A stretch of DNA of 64,000 bases from Atrina japonica (taxonomy: Eukaryota > Mollusca > Bivalvia > Pterioida > Pinnidae): positions 242,001 through 306,000 of the forward strand of contig BROG01000377.1 in NCBI GenBank assembly GCA_030159075.1, given 5' to 3'. The notes under the pieces were generated by a model. It searched no databases and had not been told where the DNA came from. It worked only from the letters and a program-made list of their open reading frames with translations. A program made the translations under genes and the position numbers. Each line of letters begins with the position of its first letter. Position 1 is the stretch's first letter. Shown here in pieces: positions 1-11,920 of the stretch.

Positions 1-349
1 TTCTGGTTGACACATTCTGATTGTGTATGCATTCAGGTGTTAATGTAGTGATCGAAGTGAGCGAAATATAATGACTGGATTATTCGAGTTAGTCAGTGTT
101 AAACCAGAGCTCAGAAAGACATTTCTCCTATGGTTCACAGCTTTTTTCTTTTTTTTGCGTGGAATGATTTCCTCGTCACCCTCTAGGGTGTTGATAAGCT
201 ACACACGTTATGACGTCACAATACAAATCAATTTATGACCTAGAAATTCTGTGGGTCTCTAGAATGCAGTGCATGCAATGTAGTTATGTCAGTCTTGACA
301 TAGGTATGCGTAGATTTACAGAGACTTGTATTCAAGACATAGGAGATAT

Positions 350-505
350 ATAAAAACCTCAGATACCAAAGCATAAATCAATAGAATGTCCAGGACATAG
401 ATACAAATCATGTAAAAATGGACAAACACGGACCTCTGGAAACCAAGAGGTGGGATCAGGTGCCATGGAGGAGTAAGCATCCCCTGTCGACCGGTCACAC
501 CCGGA
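350..505 (-). mobile_element. Penelope-like family 1, 3' tail
   Basis: From cctcagataccaaagcataa through cctgtcgaccggtcacacc. It is the reverse complement of the tail following the reverse transcriptase at 56.5 kb. 5' truncated. Confidence 0.8.
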
Positions 506-514
506 AAAATAATC

Positions 515-658
515 AGCCCCTACTTTAAGGGTATGGCTAAGGAATCTAAATCCAGGGGTAAGATTCTTGAATGACAAACCCTCATGCTCTGGTTTGTCAT
601 TCAAGAATCTTACCATTTGATCAAAATTCCTTTGTCATACCCTCAAGGTAAGGGGTAG
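515..658. mobile_element. Foldback MITE
   Basis: The core is a perfect 24-bp inverted repeat (557-580 and 591-614, arm starting ggtaagattcttgaatgac) with a 10-base loop. Imperfect outer arms (ctactttaagggtatgg and its partner) extend it to about 144 bp. Confidence 0.75.
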
Positions 659-726
659 ATTCTATTACATGTAGTTACAGAGTAGTTCAGTGCAAAGATT
701 GATGAAGTAAACTGAATTAATTACTA

Positions 727-923
727 GGGCCCGAAGTCACCAAATTTACTCAATACTCAAGCTCAACTTTCGTTTCATTATTTTGACTAAGTGATTAGGA
801 AACGTATTATTATTTTTCATCATTCACATATAAATTTTTGCACACTTGATTTTCCTGTAAAAAAATGAATAAATATATTGAGTATGGTACTCAAATTTGA
901 GTAAATTTGGTGACTTCGGGCCC
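727..923. mobile_element. MITE with 27-bp perfect TIRs
   Basis: gggcccgaagtcaccaaatt (continuing tactcaa) at 727-753 is matched perfectly in inverse at 897-923. Total 197 bp, AT-rich interior, no coding potential. No target duplication is evident. Confidence 0.8.
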
Positions 924-1122
924 AGATCATTTTGAATGTGACAACCACTTGTCAGTTTTAAACATTTAAGTTGGGTTTTTGGTCAGGTATTTCACTTGTT
1001 GTCCCATTTTCCAGAATCACTGTTTAAAGACAAAATTTTTTCCCACTTAGGTCATGCATATCTACCATTTTGCAAACTCTAAATTTCTCTGTCCACATCC
1101 CTAAGGTATAGACAAATTCCTG

Positions 1123-1274
1123 TAAATCCAGATAATTTCGTGGGATTTTATTTTCACGATAAACAAGTTACGAATTTATTCGTGAGATGATATTTTTGCT
1201 CGAATGCCCATCTAATCTTAACTTTACCATACTTCAAATAAACCGTTTTCATGATTAAAACCAGATTTACAGTA
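1123..1274. mobile_element. Short MITE with ctgtaaatcc ends
   Basis: Left end ctgtaaatccagataatttc, right end ccagatttacag. A similar right end (ccggatttacagt) is at 59402-59416. Confidence 0.5.
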
Positions 1275-1365
1275 TATGCCCTATGACGTCACAATATAAT
1301 TTCATAGGACATCTGTGTAAGAAGAATGTAAGCATATTTACATACATAACATGTGTTGGAAGCAT

Positions 1366-1498
1366 TGGAGAGAAAAATAGTCAAACATGGGTGTGTTGGA
1401 TGGATAGGAAAATCTCAACCCTCATGGTAAGAATCTTAAAGTCTAATCTTGGGGAATCCCCCAGATTGGACCACCAGATTCTTACCACTCCTGTGTAA
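1366..1498. repeat. Dispersed repeat, copy 1
   Basis: Contains agtcaaacatgggtgtgttg, then tggtaagaatctt ... agattcttaccact as an imperfect hairpin. A second copy is at 39746-39840. Confidence 0.6.
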
Positions 1499-1504
1499 AT
1501 TTCA

Positions 1505-1760
1505 TTATCCACGCAACACACCTATGTAAGATTCTATTAATATACGCAACAGGCCCATTATGATTGTATTAATCTACACATCTATTATTCCACGCAACAC
1601 ACCCATTATCATTCATCATTCTATTAATCCATGCAATGCACCCATGTAACATTCTATTAAACCATGCAATACACTCGTGTAAGATTCTATTAATCCATGC
1701 AATACACCCGTCTAAGATTCTATTGATCCACGCAATACACCCGTGTAATATTCTATTAGG
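1505..1760. repeat. Tandem repeat, about 33-bp unit, roughly eight copies
   Basis: Diverged units built on taagattctattaatccatg and caatacacccgtg. One internal copy is expanded. Confidence 0.75.
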
Positions 1761-1774
1761 GTACTGACAAATCA

Positions 1775-3000
1775 TCATTTCTGATTTTATTCTGTCCTTT
1801 AACTTGTTTTTGGTATAAAAATTTTTTCACTTAAAACATATTTGTAGTAATCACTTTGTAAAATACTGTACATCAGCTTAAAACAATATGAAATAATCAA
1901 AACGCCTGTAATATAGTCTGTTATGCTGTTCTTTATGAAGACTTTTATACTTTTTTTTCTATTTTTCGTCATTTCATGTAATAAATCTATTGGGTGAGTA
2001 CTTTTTAGCACGCAAGGACAAAATGTCCGGTGAGGTAAAGTCATACCCCCGGCTTTGTTGTCGACATCATTGGCCAAAACTTTCACATGGGCTATCGCTT
2101 TTGAAATATAAGTTGCAGATCTAGAGCATTTGTATTTCAACCATGTGATGTTTATGATCAAACGTTTTAGATGGTACAAGGACCAAGATAAGAACATTTG
2201 ACCAACTTCTTAAGTCAAATTGCAGTATTTCAGAAACAATTCTGCCATTGTTTAGTTATATGTCTTTTGATAACTCTTTTTCTTTTTATAGGTTTTGTAT
2301 TATACAATAGTTGGCCATACGTAGGCCAATGTTCCAAAGATTTATTTTCACTATATATTCTTAGTAAATTCATGTTTTATCAATAACTCCTAGAGAATTT
2401 GTCTTTTGTCCAATTTTAACAAGACTTGATTCATAAAAGATTGAGCTGTAGGTACTCATTTGGTGGAAATTCCGTTGCAATCTATTTATTGTTTCAGGAG
2501 AAATACGTTATTCTTCTGTTTAATACAAAGAAAATGAATGGATCAGTGACGTAATACATAAACACCGTAATAAAACCATCGATACGCAAGTAATTTATGG
2601 ATGTCAACAAACGAAATTATTATCAAAATTAGGACCAGTATTATGTTTATAATATTTATTTTGAATGTGTACCAAATTCAAAAGACAAAAACAGTCAAAT
2701 GCAGAATTACTTAGAATATGTAGTGAAAATGAATTATGGGAACATTACATGCCGGTACTTATGGCCAACTACTGTACATTTATTGCCCTTGATTGAGGAA
2801 CTAACTCTTGAGGAACAAGATTTGATGAAGGGCAAACAAGTCTTATATATCTAAATCAAGCATGGACAAATATATGTCTAATGTACCTAATGTCTGGGGT
2901 TTTTTTTAAAATAAATTTAATACAAATACTACATTTCAAAGTCTTATATTCTGCTATTTGACAAATAAAATCCATTTTTAATATATAAATTTTACATTCA
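1775..3000. other. No gene seen
   Basis: AT-rich unique sequence. A 132-codon frame at 2197-1799 (minus) has no recognisable domain and no splice support. Confidence 0.5.
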
Positions 3001-3003
3001 TTA

Positions 3004-3060
3004 GAGTGCGATATTGCATATTTTCACCCCGAGGAGACGAAATTATGCAATATCGCCCTC
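3004..3060. repeat. Inverted repeat hairpin
   Basis: gagtgcgatattgcat (3004-3019) pairs with atgcaatatcgccctc (3045-3060), one mismatch, 25-base loop. Confidence 0.6.
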
Positions 3061-3187
3061 TCAATAATGTAATATTTATTAACGACTGTCATATTTGTTT
3101 GCTTAACATATTTCCATAGATATGTAAATGGATCCGATGTTGAATCCACATTAATTTAAAACAGACATTTTTCGTCTCAAATATTAA

Positions 3188-5457
3188 GAGTAATTCTCTG
3201 TAAAGACCAAAGAATTATCAAAGTACTGAGAAATTATGTCATCTCAATTTACTATATATGTTTAGTAAGAATACTAAAATACATATTGAAAAATTGAAAA
3301 AATATATATTGTTGCCATGGCAACAGAGAGTTGTTTTTCACAAGATTTGTCCTCTTACCCATATAGAAAAAGCATTTTTTTTTTGCATAGTTTTACTTTA
3401 TTTTTATTTAACATACAAGATATATCAATAATGTAAATATATTTTATTTGAATAACTTCAATTGGCGCAGTGATAATCAGTACAGAAGGTATTTTGCCTA
3501 ACAACTTAAAGGTAGGGGGTTTCTGCAATTATCCAATTAGGAATTTTATGATTTTTTGATTTTTGAAGACCTTACAAAAACGCAGCATAGACGTTTAAGA
3601 TACTTTGACCTAAAGTTTGAATAAGTCTTATAGAACAATTATTCATAAAATGACGGGTATTTTTTTTTCGTTTCTTAGGCTTACTCAAAAGTTTGGCTAT
3701 TTTAAGAATGTTAAACGTATATAGTTCAACTAAATTTCTGCTATCATTTCAAATCTCATAATATTTTTAAATCAACTTTCAAATATAGTAAATAACAATT
3801 GTCGAGATCACATAATATATATAATTTTCATTATATACGGTATTAGCATTTAAAATACCTAAATATACCATACCCCCAGATTTCCGCGTCCGTTCAAATC
3901 AGGACTCCGACATTGTCTCTTTTCGAACCGATTTATAGCATCTCGTAAATCTTGACTTTTACACAAAATATGCTATTTGATTGCATTTAATAATATTTAA
4001 AACATGTTCATATGCAATAATTAACATTTATCTTAAGTCAAAAAGCTTCAGATTATTTTAAATTGACCCGACATCTAACTCCGCACTGAAATCTGACTAC
4101 TAATTGAGTGTGCTTTCAACAGCCATAATTAGGAAATCTAAAACGATCCATAATTTGAGTAATTTTTACTGAAAATAATTCAGAAAGATGTGATTAATTA
4201 TCATTTTTACTTAAATACAATTAGAACTAAGTGAAATCAACGATTATTATTTCGAATCCGCCGCTAATCAAATCCGAAAACACTATATTATCAGAATCCG
4301 ACATTAGCATCTTTCTCCGACTCTGAAGATTACTAAGCGATTACAAATTATGATTGCTAACGAAAAATAAGTGATTTTAGTGTCATTTAATGGTATATTT
4401 AGAAGGATATTATCATAAATGATTGTGATATATACTTTACAGTTTAAGTATAACAGAAATCGATCCGGATCGACTACGCCGTCGAATCCGAGGTAAATTT
4501 AGTGTGCCAACGTAAGACAATGTCACGTAAATCGAGTCCAAAATAATTTTTTATAAATTTTCTACTGTGAATGATGTAAAATACCACAATAAAATATATA
4601 TACTACAATTAGTGTGTTCTTTGAATAAGTATTGGGGAAGAAAAATTATTTGTTCGAATTCTCGAATCCGGGCCTCCGAATACTACTTTTAAGACCGCCT
4701 TAATCAACGTGAGATAGACGCTCTAGATTTATTGCAAACGTATCGTGGTTTTGAGCGCATAACAGTCCGATTTCGGCTATATTCCGTCCGAAAACATTCA
4801 AATTCCGGTTTGAGAAAACGGGACCGATAACTTCTAAAAATTGGTCGTATTTGCGATGATTTGGTTGCATTATGAATCTATGTTTATTGGAGCTGATTTC
4901 TTTTCCACATGTAGTACCGAGTTCACATAAGCTGTTTTCCTCTCTTTTTGCAGGATAACAAATAATGTTGTCCAATGAATTATTAATTAGTAACAAAAAT
5001 ACCCCACTGAGATATTTTATTTTTCGTTTCTACTAATGTTACTAAACTCACTAGAGATAAATGAGCGATTTCCTATGCTGCGTTTTTACAGAGGCCTGAT
5101 TTAAATTTGCACAGAATTTCCCTATATTAACCTAAAAAACCAACTTTCAACTGGTCTTTTTTAAAAACGGAGGCATTATCCCCGATATTTTCTACCTTGT
5201 TATACATGTTAAGATCAATAAGTAATCAAAAAACTGCTGTCAAAACTGACAAATATCACATTTCATGAAATTTACGTAATATGGCTATTTCCATTGTTAC
5301 CATATTCAATGATACATGCTATGGTAACGAGGAAGTTTTACTGGGAAAAAATTACAAGTTTTGTTACTCTCATGCCAGGCTATCATTGTGACCAGCTGCC
5401 TTCAAAATTTGCGATATACCATTTCTGACCAATTTTGGTCTTTACAGAGAATTACTC
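3188..5457. mobile_element. 2.27-kb element with 24-bp TIRs and TTAA flanks
   Basis: The left end gagtaattctctgtaaagac (continuing caaa) at 3188-3211 is matched perfectly in inverse at 5434-5457. TTAA lies immediately outside each end (3184-3187 and 5458-5461), the target duplication typical of piggyBac-type transposons. The longest internal frame is 98 codons (4996-4700, minus) with no transposase motifs I recognise, so it looks nonautonomous. The termini do not start with the usual CCC. The interior has repeated aatccg motifs at 4254-4680. Confidence 0.7.
4700..4996 (-). CDS. Small open frame inside the TTAA element, unrecognised
   Basis: A 98-codon frame with a balanced, protein-like composition (segments such as KHRFIMQPNHRKYDQFLE and GRNIAEIGLLCAQNHDTFA). 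No domain is recognised. It could be a captured host exon or chance. Confidence 0.2.
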   Translation of the reverse strand: MLLINNSLDNIICYPAKREENSLCELGTTCGKEISSNKHRFIMQPNHRKYDQFLEVIGPVFSNRNLNVFGRNIAEIGLLCAQNHDTFAINLERLSHVD

Positions 5458-5534
5458 TTAAATAGTAAACTAAGAAATACAAAACAAAAATAGCCTACAA
5501 ACGTTTGGTTTACGACGAAAGCTCTTACTAGGAC

Positions 5535-5655
5535 GAACTGTATACGCATAACGTTGGCGCATGTGACATTTTTGGAATGTCGCCCTGGCTCACTGGGATG
5601 AACCGTACATGCATAACGTTGGTGCATGTGATATTTTTGGAATGACACCCTGGCT
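5535..5655. repeat. Two tandem 60-bp units
   Basis: gcataacgttggcgcatgtg and gcataacgttggtgcatgtg each run to a gaatg(t/a)c(g/a)ccctggc end. Confidence 0.75.
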
Positions 5656-5879
5656 TCTTTATTTTTGTTAAATTTTTCACATCTCTCTCAACCAGTCCAA
5701 TTACGGGATTTTAACAGAAGGTATAACAATCATGGTTGTTGCGTGCAATAAAAAAACAGTTGATGCAATAACATTGTACAGAACAGTAATCCTAGCAAAC
5801 TTTATCAAATTAATAAATGTGGGCTTCTTGATAATGTGTTTGTTAATCACGTGATCATTTTGATCCAATCAATTTTAGC

Positions 5880-6420
5880 TCACCTCTAAGAAGATGAGGG
5901 GAGCTTGTAATGTTATTGCCAAGGTTCGGCGTCCAGTTAAGAAGATCGGATGAGGTCAATGTAAAGGGGCATTAACTGGGTTTTTTAAAAATTATTTTCC
6001 CTTTTTATTCCTCCAAAAAAAATTTTGTCACGCTCCATGTCCCCGTCCGTCCGTCTCTTCCGGACATAACTTCAAAATGCATGATGCTAGGGAGCTGATT
6101 TTTGGTATACAAGTTCCTCTGCAGGATACTAAGAACCCTATTTATTTTGGGTCAGGTCCATCAAAGGTTGAGGTAACAGTTGCGTTAGATAGATTTTCTT
6201 TATGCTTTCTCGTTTCCGGACCATAACTTCAGGTTGCATGATGCTAGGTAGCTGATTTTTGGTATACAAGTTCCTCTGTGAAGCTGTAGAATTGGAAAAA
6301 TGAATTTGGGTCAGGTCCATCAAAGGTCAAGGTCACAGTTGTGTTAGATTTTCTTTATGCTTTCTCGTTATTGCATGACGGAAGGAAGCTCCTTTTTAGT
6401 ATGTCGTCTATACCTATACA
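5880..6420. repeat. Mollusc-type dispersed repeat with two 155-bp tandem units
   Basis: gcatgatgctagggagctga at 6079 recurs as gcatgatgctaggtagctga at 6235, each followed by gggtcaggtccatcaaagg. It begins with agctcacctctaagaagatg, and a stretch of ccgtccgtccgtc precedes the units. Confidence 0.65.
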
Positions 6421-6944
6421 TCTGTGATACATTTAATACCTGTACCTTACATATGTAATTAAAGAATGGTTTGTTCACATGTTGTTCGGGGACATAGCGT
6501 CTCAGATCAAGGTCATAGGCACTATAGGAGACTAAAAATGCTACTTTTCTCTAAAATCGTTTACTCTTTTCTCCATGCCCTCTCTCCTGGGACGATAACT
6601 ATAGAATGCGGTATATAATTTCCAAGGATCTGCGAAAGGAATCATCGCACATATTTTAATATTATATGATACGAATTTGTGAATTGCTGCAGAATTGGAA
6701 AAAAAATCACGTGCATTGCTATGGAAATGTTGCAAAAGTTACAACATAGCATAATAAAACAATTCACAATGATATTAGACCTATGGTTCTACCATTTTAC
6801 AAACCTATTCCAATTCACATAGAATACTATTAAATTTTGTTTCCCCATTATTAGCATCACAGTATTGCATGCAACAATCCAACAAAAATGCCACTTTCCC
6901 TTTTTCGGGGGGGGGGGGGTTGCTGCCCCTGACTGCTTTCTCGT

Positions 6945-7205
6945 TTACTATTTGGATTGAAATACAATAACAAAATAAAAATATATACAAACATGAAAAT
7001 TCTCGAATTCATCTACATTTTGTGAACATTGCTTGAGAAACCCGGATTTGACATTTTGTTCAATTGCAATTGGTTAACTCAACCTTTTTATTTGTATATG
7101 AATGCCACAATTGACCTGACCTTATTTTCATAAAATGTATAGGAATATAAGATTTCTTATGCCTGTATATAGCTCTCATTGGTTACTGTAAGTTTTGAAA
7201 TATTT
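6945..7205. mobile_element. Long-TIR MITE family H, internal copy
   Basis: Contains gaaatacaataacaaaataa, attgcttgagaaaccc and caattgacctgaccttattt in the family order. The gcattagctgtg termini are missing. Confidence 0.55.
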
Positions 7206-7237
7206 GATTGCGTTTTAATTTTTGATTACTCTTTTTG

Positions 7238-7655
7238 TAAGGTGAGCCTTATGATCTTCGATTACTTTGTTGCTGTGAGACGAGCTTTGTAATCTTTTAT
7301 TATTTTATATTCGTGTGAGGTGAGCTTTATAATTTTCGATTACTCTGTGTAATGTGAGCTTTGTAATATTGGATTACTCTTTGTTTGTGTGAGGTGAGCT
7401 TTGTAATCTTTGATTACACTGTGTTGGAGTAAGATATGATTTGTAATCTATGATAACCTTATATCGCTATTAGGTAAATTTTGTAACATATGATTACTAT
7501 ATGTTGGTGTGAGGTGAGCTTTGTAATCTTTGATTACTAATGATGGTGTGAGGTGAGCATGCAATTTTTTATTACTCTGTTGGTGTTAGATACGATTTGT
7601 AATCTATGATTACTCTATGTCTGTGTTAGGTAAATTTTGTAACATTTGATTAGAT
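7238..7655. repeat. Tandem repeat, about 44-bp unit, nine to ten copies
   Basis: Units on ggtgagctttgtaatctttg and attactctgtgttggtgtga. Two subtypes (ggtgagctttgtaat and ggtaaattttgtaac) alternate, suggesting a higher-order unit. Confidence 0.8.
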
Positions 7656-7717
7656 CTACGCTGGGTTGCAGCAAACTCGTTTAAAACTAGTTTCGGCTTT
7701 CTCATTCATTACTAACA

Positions 7718-7886
<169 letters not shown>

Positions 7887-8109
7887 TGTAATAAGTCCAA
7901 AATCTAAATTGATAAAACTTTTTCTTCGATTTTATTTTGTAAATATCTAAAATATCTATTTTCAAAAGAAATTGTTAAATGCCTCTATATTTTTAAGACA
8001 TGTGGATACAAGTAGACCTAAATAATTCATAGATCATCAATTGTCAACTCGAATTTGCAATCTCACAGTGGTAATAGAAGTTTCAGGCGTCCTCCCTAGT
8101 CAACGTTGC

Positions 8110-8620
8110 CTGACCCACTTCGTTTCTCGTACTCCTAGATATATTATAATTCATATTTAGCGGTCACTGGTGGCGACATCTAGCGCCGATCTTAAATTCC
8201 ACTTAAATTGCCACGACACTTACCCCTGACTTTAGCCAATGAAAAGACTCGTGGCATATCCTGCATAGCCTTTCTCCTTTATCATGTTGTCGATGCGTGA
8301 TCGATTGTTAGCCGTGTTCTGATTGGTTCATTCAACGACCGAGGTCCCGTGTCACAGTAGGTGTCGGCAAAAGGTGTCGTTAAAGAACCTTCACTGCTCA
8401 ATGGCGTACGTGCCGTGCATAGGCTAAACTTGGAAGCCCTACACCGGTATTGGTGATTTCCATATGAGTGAAAGATTCTTGAGTGGGACGTTAAATAACA
8501 ATACAACCACATCATTTAACAGTAGTTGCAGCCAATTGAAATCGACACTGCGAAGTCACAATATACAGACCAAATCTGTCAAGGTGTTTGAGGAACGAAG
8601 TGGATAAGAAAACCTTGACT
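8110..8620 (-). repeat. Dispersed repeat interrupted by a SINE
   Basis: The minus strand matches 44110-44425: caccttgacagatttggtct, ttgtgacttcgcagtgtc, then after the SINE cattggctaaagtcagggg and gatcggcgctagatgtcgcc. Confidence 0.7.
8337..8512 (+). mobile_element. 5'-truncated SINE with TSD
   Basis: Starts at the body motif gaccgaggtcccgtgtcaca and ends gacgttaaataacaatacaa. It is flanked by cattcaac (8329-8336) and catttaac (8513-8520). It interrupts an older repeat whose uninterrupted version is at about 44110-44425. Confidence 0.85.
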
Positions 8621-8721
8621 TAGGAAGATGAGGTTTAGGGAATCGGTTAATTCATGTTCTATGTTTACCAAACGAGGATTTCTTTTGAGTACACCAGCGC
8701 GTAAAATATTGCTTCCTAAAT

Positions 8722-8850
8722 ATTATAAACATACTACCAAAGTTATAATGCTCAATACGATCGTTTCTGTCACTTAGACTTCGTCAGTTGTGCTCAATTT
8801 TTAAACAAATTTCCTAAGGGGAAAGTGGTATTAGACAAGGCCAAAAAAAA
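8722..8850 (-). repeat. Family R2, 3' part, minus
   Basis: atattataaacatactacca, cgatcgtttctgtcacttag, aagtggtattagacaagg. Confidence 0.6.
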
Positions 8851-9320
8851 TAACCACTGTTAAAGGAAGGTAAAAATGGCCAATCATAACCTAACCGAGT
8901 CACAACCAGAAGTCTAAAACTAAATAGTCAAAATGATACTTGATGAAATTTGCCTATTGGGTAATTTTGGTGACTTCGTATCATACTGAAACCCTGATTT
9001 GATCAGATACAAATTCTATGTTTAACGTCGTGACTATTAGCATAATAAAAACAAATTGAAATAAGTCTGAAGTCAATCTGAGAAAATAATATTGATCTTG
9101 AACTTCATCTACATGTCCTTGTACATTATCACTGGAAAGGTTGTGTCAATCGTATTTCCTTTCCAGGTAGACTGTTTTAGTTGGATTTTTGTAGGGTTGA
9201 GGACGTATACGTTTCCCCGACTTTGTAAAACAAAAAAACAAAAACATCGTTTTCAGTCGACATTACCTCGACATTATTTTCTATACAAAACGAATAATAG
9301 GTCGAGAATACGTGACATGA

Positions 9321-9599
9321 TTGCTTGTTTGTTAATTGTTGTTTAACCTCCCACTCTTTCACTCATATAGAGACATCACCAATGCCGGTGTAGGGCTTCA
9401 AGTTTTGGCCTATGCACGGCACTTACGGCCATTGAGCAGTGGGGGTTCTTTAACGTGCCGACACCTACTGTGACACGGGACCTCGGTTTTTACTCTCTCA
9501 TCCGAAGGACAGGAAACCAACCTGCCGCCGTCTGGACTCGAACTGACGACCTCACGATCAAGAGTATAGCGCGCTACCGACTGAGCTAGGTTTGCTCAC
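9321..9599 (-). mobile_element. tRNA-derived SINE, full length with TSD
   Basis: Reading the minus strand: tRNA-like head (A-box ctcagtcggtagcgcgct; B-box near gtcgtcagttcgagtcc), body with gaggtcccgtgtcacagtag, tail ending gttaaacaacaatt. It is flanked by the 10-bp duplication cgtgacatga at 9311-9320 and 9600-9609. Confidence 0.9.
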
Positions 9600-9609
9600 C
9601 GTGACATGA

Positions 9610-10408
9610 AACGCATTAGGTCACATACATACAAATGAGTACTAATCAGAGGATGTTTGATAGTTCACACCCAAATATATTTGACTATATACAGAAAAGC
9701 AGATAAAATCGAATTTGAACATTAAAGCGACAAGACGTGTATTGCCATTATCGAGAAAGGAAAAAATGACAATGTACAACAGAAACTCAACTCAATATTA
9801 AGTACGAAAATGGAGAATTAAACAGACTTCAATATGATAGAAGGATGGCATTCAAAGCTTTACCAGTTGTGTGAACGTTTTCACCTTGATTTTAAAACGT
9901 GTGTAATATTGATAACCAACATTTTTATCTGTCTGAATAAATAATAAAAAATATATATTTGTAAACGTATCCTGCACAAAATCCTATTTTCACCTCCCCG
10001 TGGAGTGCAAGGGGCAACAGCAATACATATAGATGTTAGTCTGGACTAACGGAAGAGGTAATGTCAACAATAAAATGTCGCGGTAACGTAGTTCATTTTG
10101 TCGCTCAAATAAGTTAAGTGGGTTTTGGAAATGTCGCGGTAATGTAATGCACCCTAGGATCGGGAAACATTTATAATAATAGAGTAGGATAACAGATTCA
10201 TAATTCTGGATTTTAAGAGATTTTTGTTTCTTTGTGTTTTAATTTCAAGAATTCTTTTTTTAAAAAAAACTTACGAGAGTGGCGTACGTTAAAAATTAGA
10301 ATTTATTTAGGGTGGCCTTTATAAGTCATAGTTTAGCAGATACACCAGTTCACTTTAAAAGTTAACTAACATCTGATGTTATGCGCAATAACAAATGAGT
10401 AGGATGCA
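9610..10408. other. No gene seen
   Basis: Unique AT-rich sequence. A short duplicated phrase, aaatgtcgcggtaa(c/t)gta, is at 10073 and 10128. Confidence 0.5.
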
Positions 10409-10730
10409 ATCGATGAACGCCTGACTTGTAGTAAATGGTATTCTGGATTTTAGAGTGTAATGTGTCGGATGTGTTATTTATGACACGTATTCTATATTTT
10501 GTTGCATTACTCAAGATCCGTAACTTATGACTGTTTTAAAGTCCCATAACTTCTTCGAATATTGCAATAGACAGACAGTCCAAAATAAAATAAACATCTT
10601 GGCGAACTTCGATCTCGGGGACATACAAATATATGCTATTATTACCCTTTCAATCCACTCGGCTTAATATAGGCCATCAGTGAATATCTAATGTAATCGA
10701 AATTCCTTCCGTAAAGTCACGAATTGTTCA
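10409..10730. repeat. Direct repeat, copy 1
   Basis: attttagagtgtaatgtgtc, gcaatagacagacagtccaa and cttggcgaacttcgatctcg recur in the same order about 630 bp downstream. Confidence 0.85.
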
Positions 10731-11033
10731 ATTCATACGAAGTAATACTCTGAAAGTACCATTTGATTAATTTGATCCTTAGCATTGTGGCTGTTTATGA
10801 GCACAACAAAATAAGTCGGGGTCACGGCGAGTTTGTTCATGCCAATTATAACTTATTCTTGTGACAATGTTGCAATACGAATTCCCCCGAGAATAATTAA
10901 GAGTTTAATCCTTTCATCCCCCCAAACATGTGTATGGTATGTTCTCCTCTGTTATATTAGACCAGTTTAATGTCATCTGTGGGGATTGAAATGGTTGCTT
11001 TAGTGTATTTTAAAAGGCTTTATTTAGGTCACC

Positions 11034-11366
11034 ACCAACGCCCGACTTGTTGTATAAACGGTATACTGAATTTTAGAGTGTAATGTGTTGGATATGTATT
11101 ATTTTATTTTATATTATATATTCTATATTTTGTTGCATTTTAAAAGTCATTTATTCAAGATGAGTTGCTCATGACTATTTTTCTTCGAATACTGCAATAG
11201 ACAGACAGTCCAAAATAAAATAAATATCTTGGCGAACTTCGATCTCGGGGACATATAAATATAAATAATGTTATTATTATCCTTGCAATCCATTCTGCTT
11301 AATAAAGGCCATCAGTGACTATCTAACATAATCGAAAATTCTTCTATAAAGTCACGTATTGTTCGA
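11034..11366. repeat. Direct repeat, copy 2
   Basis: Second copy of 10409-10730, diverged by substitutions and an expanded attttattttatattatat stretch. Confidence 0.85.
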
Positions 11367-11406
11367 TACATATCGAAAGCTTTTACAATATCTACCAACA
11401 TGTAAT

Positions 11407-11431
11407 TCTCTCTGTGTCTCTCTCTGTGTGT

Positions 11432-11512
<81 letters not shown>
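11407..11512. repeat. (TC)n microsatellite with TG interruptions
   Basis: Pure from about 11434 to 11512. Confidence 0.97.
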
Positions 11513-11514
<2 letters not shown>

Positions 11515-11920
11515 GATCTTTATTAACAAATTATGAAAACAATCCTACACCCTGTCAAATAATAGGCATGTAGATCAGCTGCAGATAGGTAATATGATAG
11601 CCTACGCAATATAATTTAGATTGTATGTATAAATATCCTTAAGTAGGTGCCATTAACCGTTTTCAAAACTTTTTTTTACAGAAAGGTATACATTGGGGTT
11701 ACTTTTATGGTAATGGCTTAAGTAAATTGATAATGATATTATGAGAGCATAAAAAATACAAAATTTTGGAAATATATGCATTACGTGGGCGTAGAGGATA
11801 AACCCGGTTACACATAAGACCAACATATATTCACATAGTAAAATTAATATCTTGCTGAATAGACAGAATTAGAGATCCTACATTTTTGCTGACATAAGAT
11901 GAATATCAAAAAACGGGGAA

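Noticed and set aside
1799..2197. 132-codon minus-strand frame
   Set aside because: No domain, no flanking splice sites in phase, and no similarity to the other features. Kept only as an unassigned stretch.
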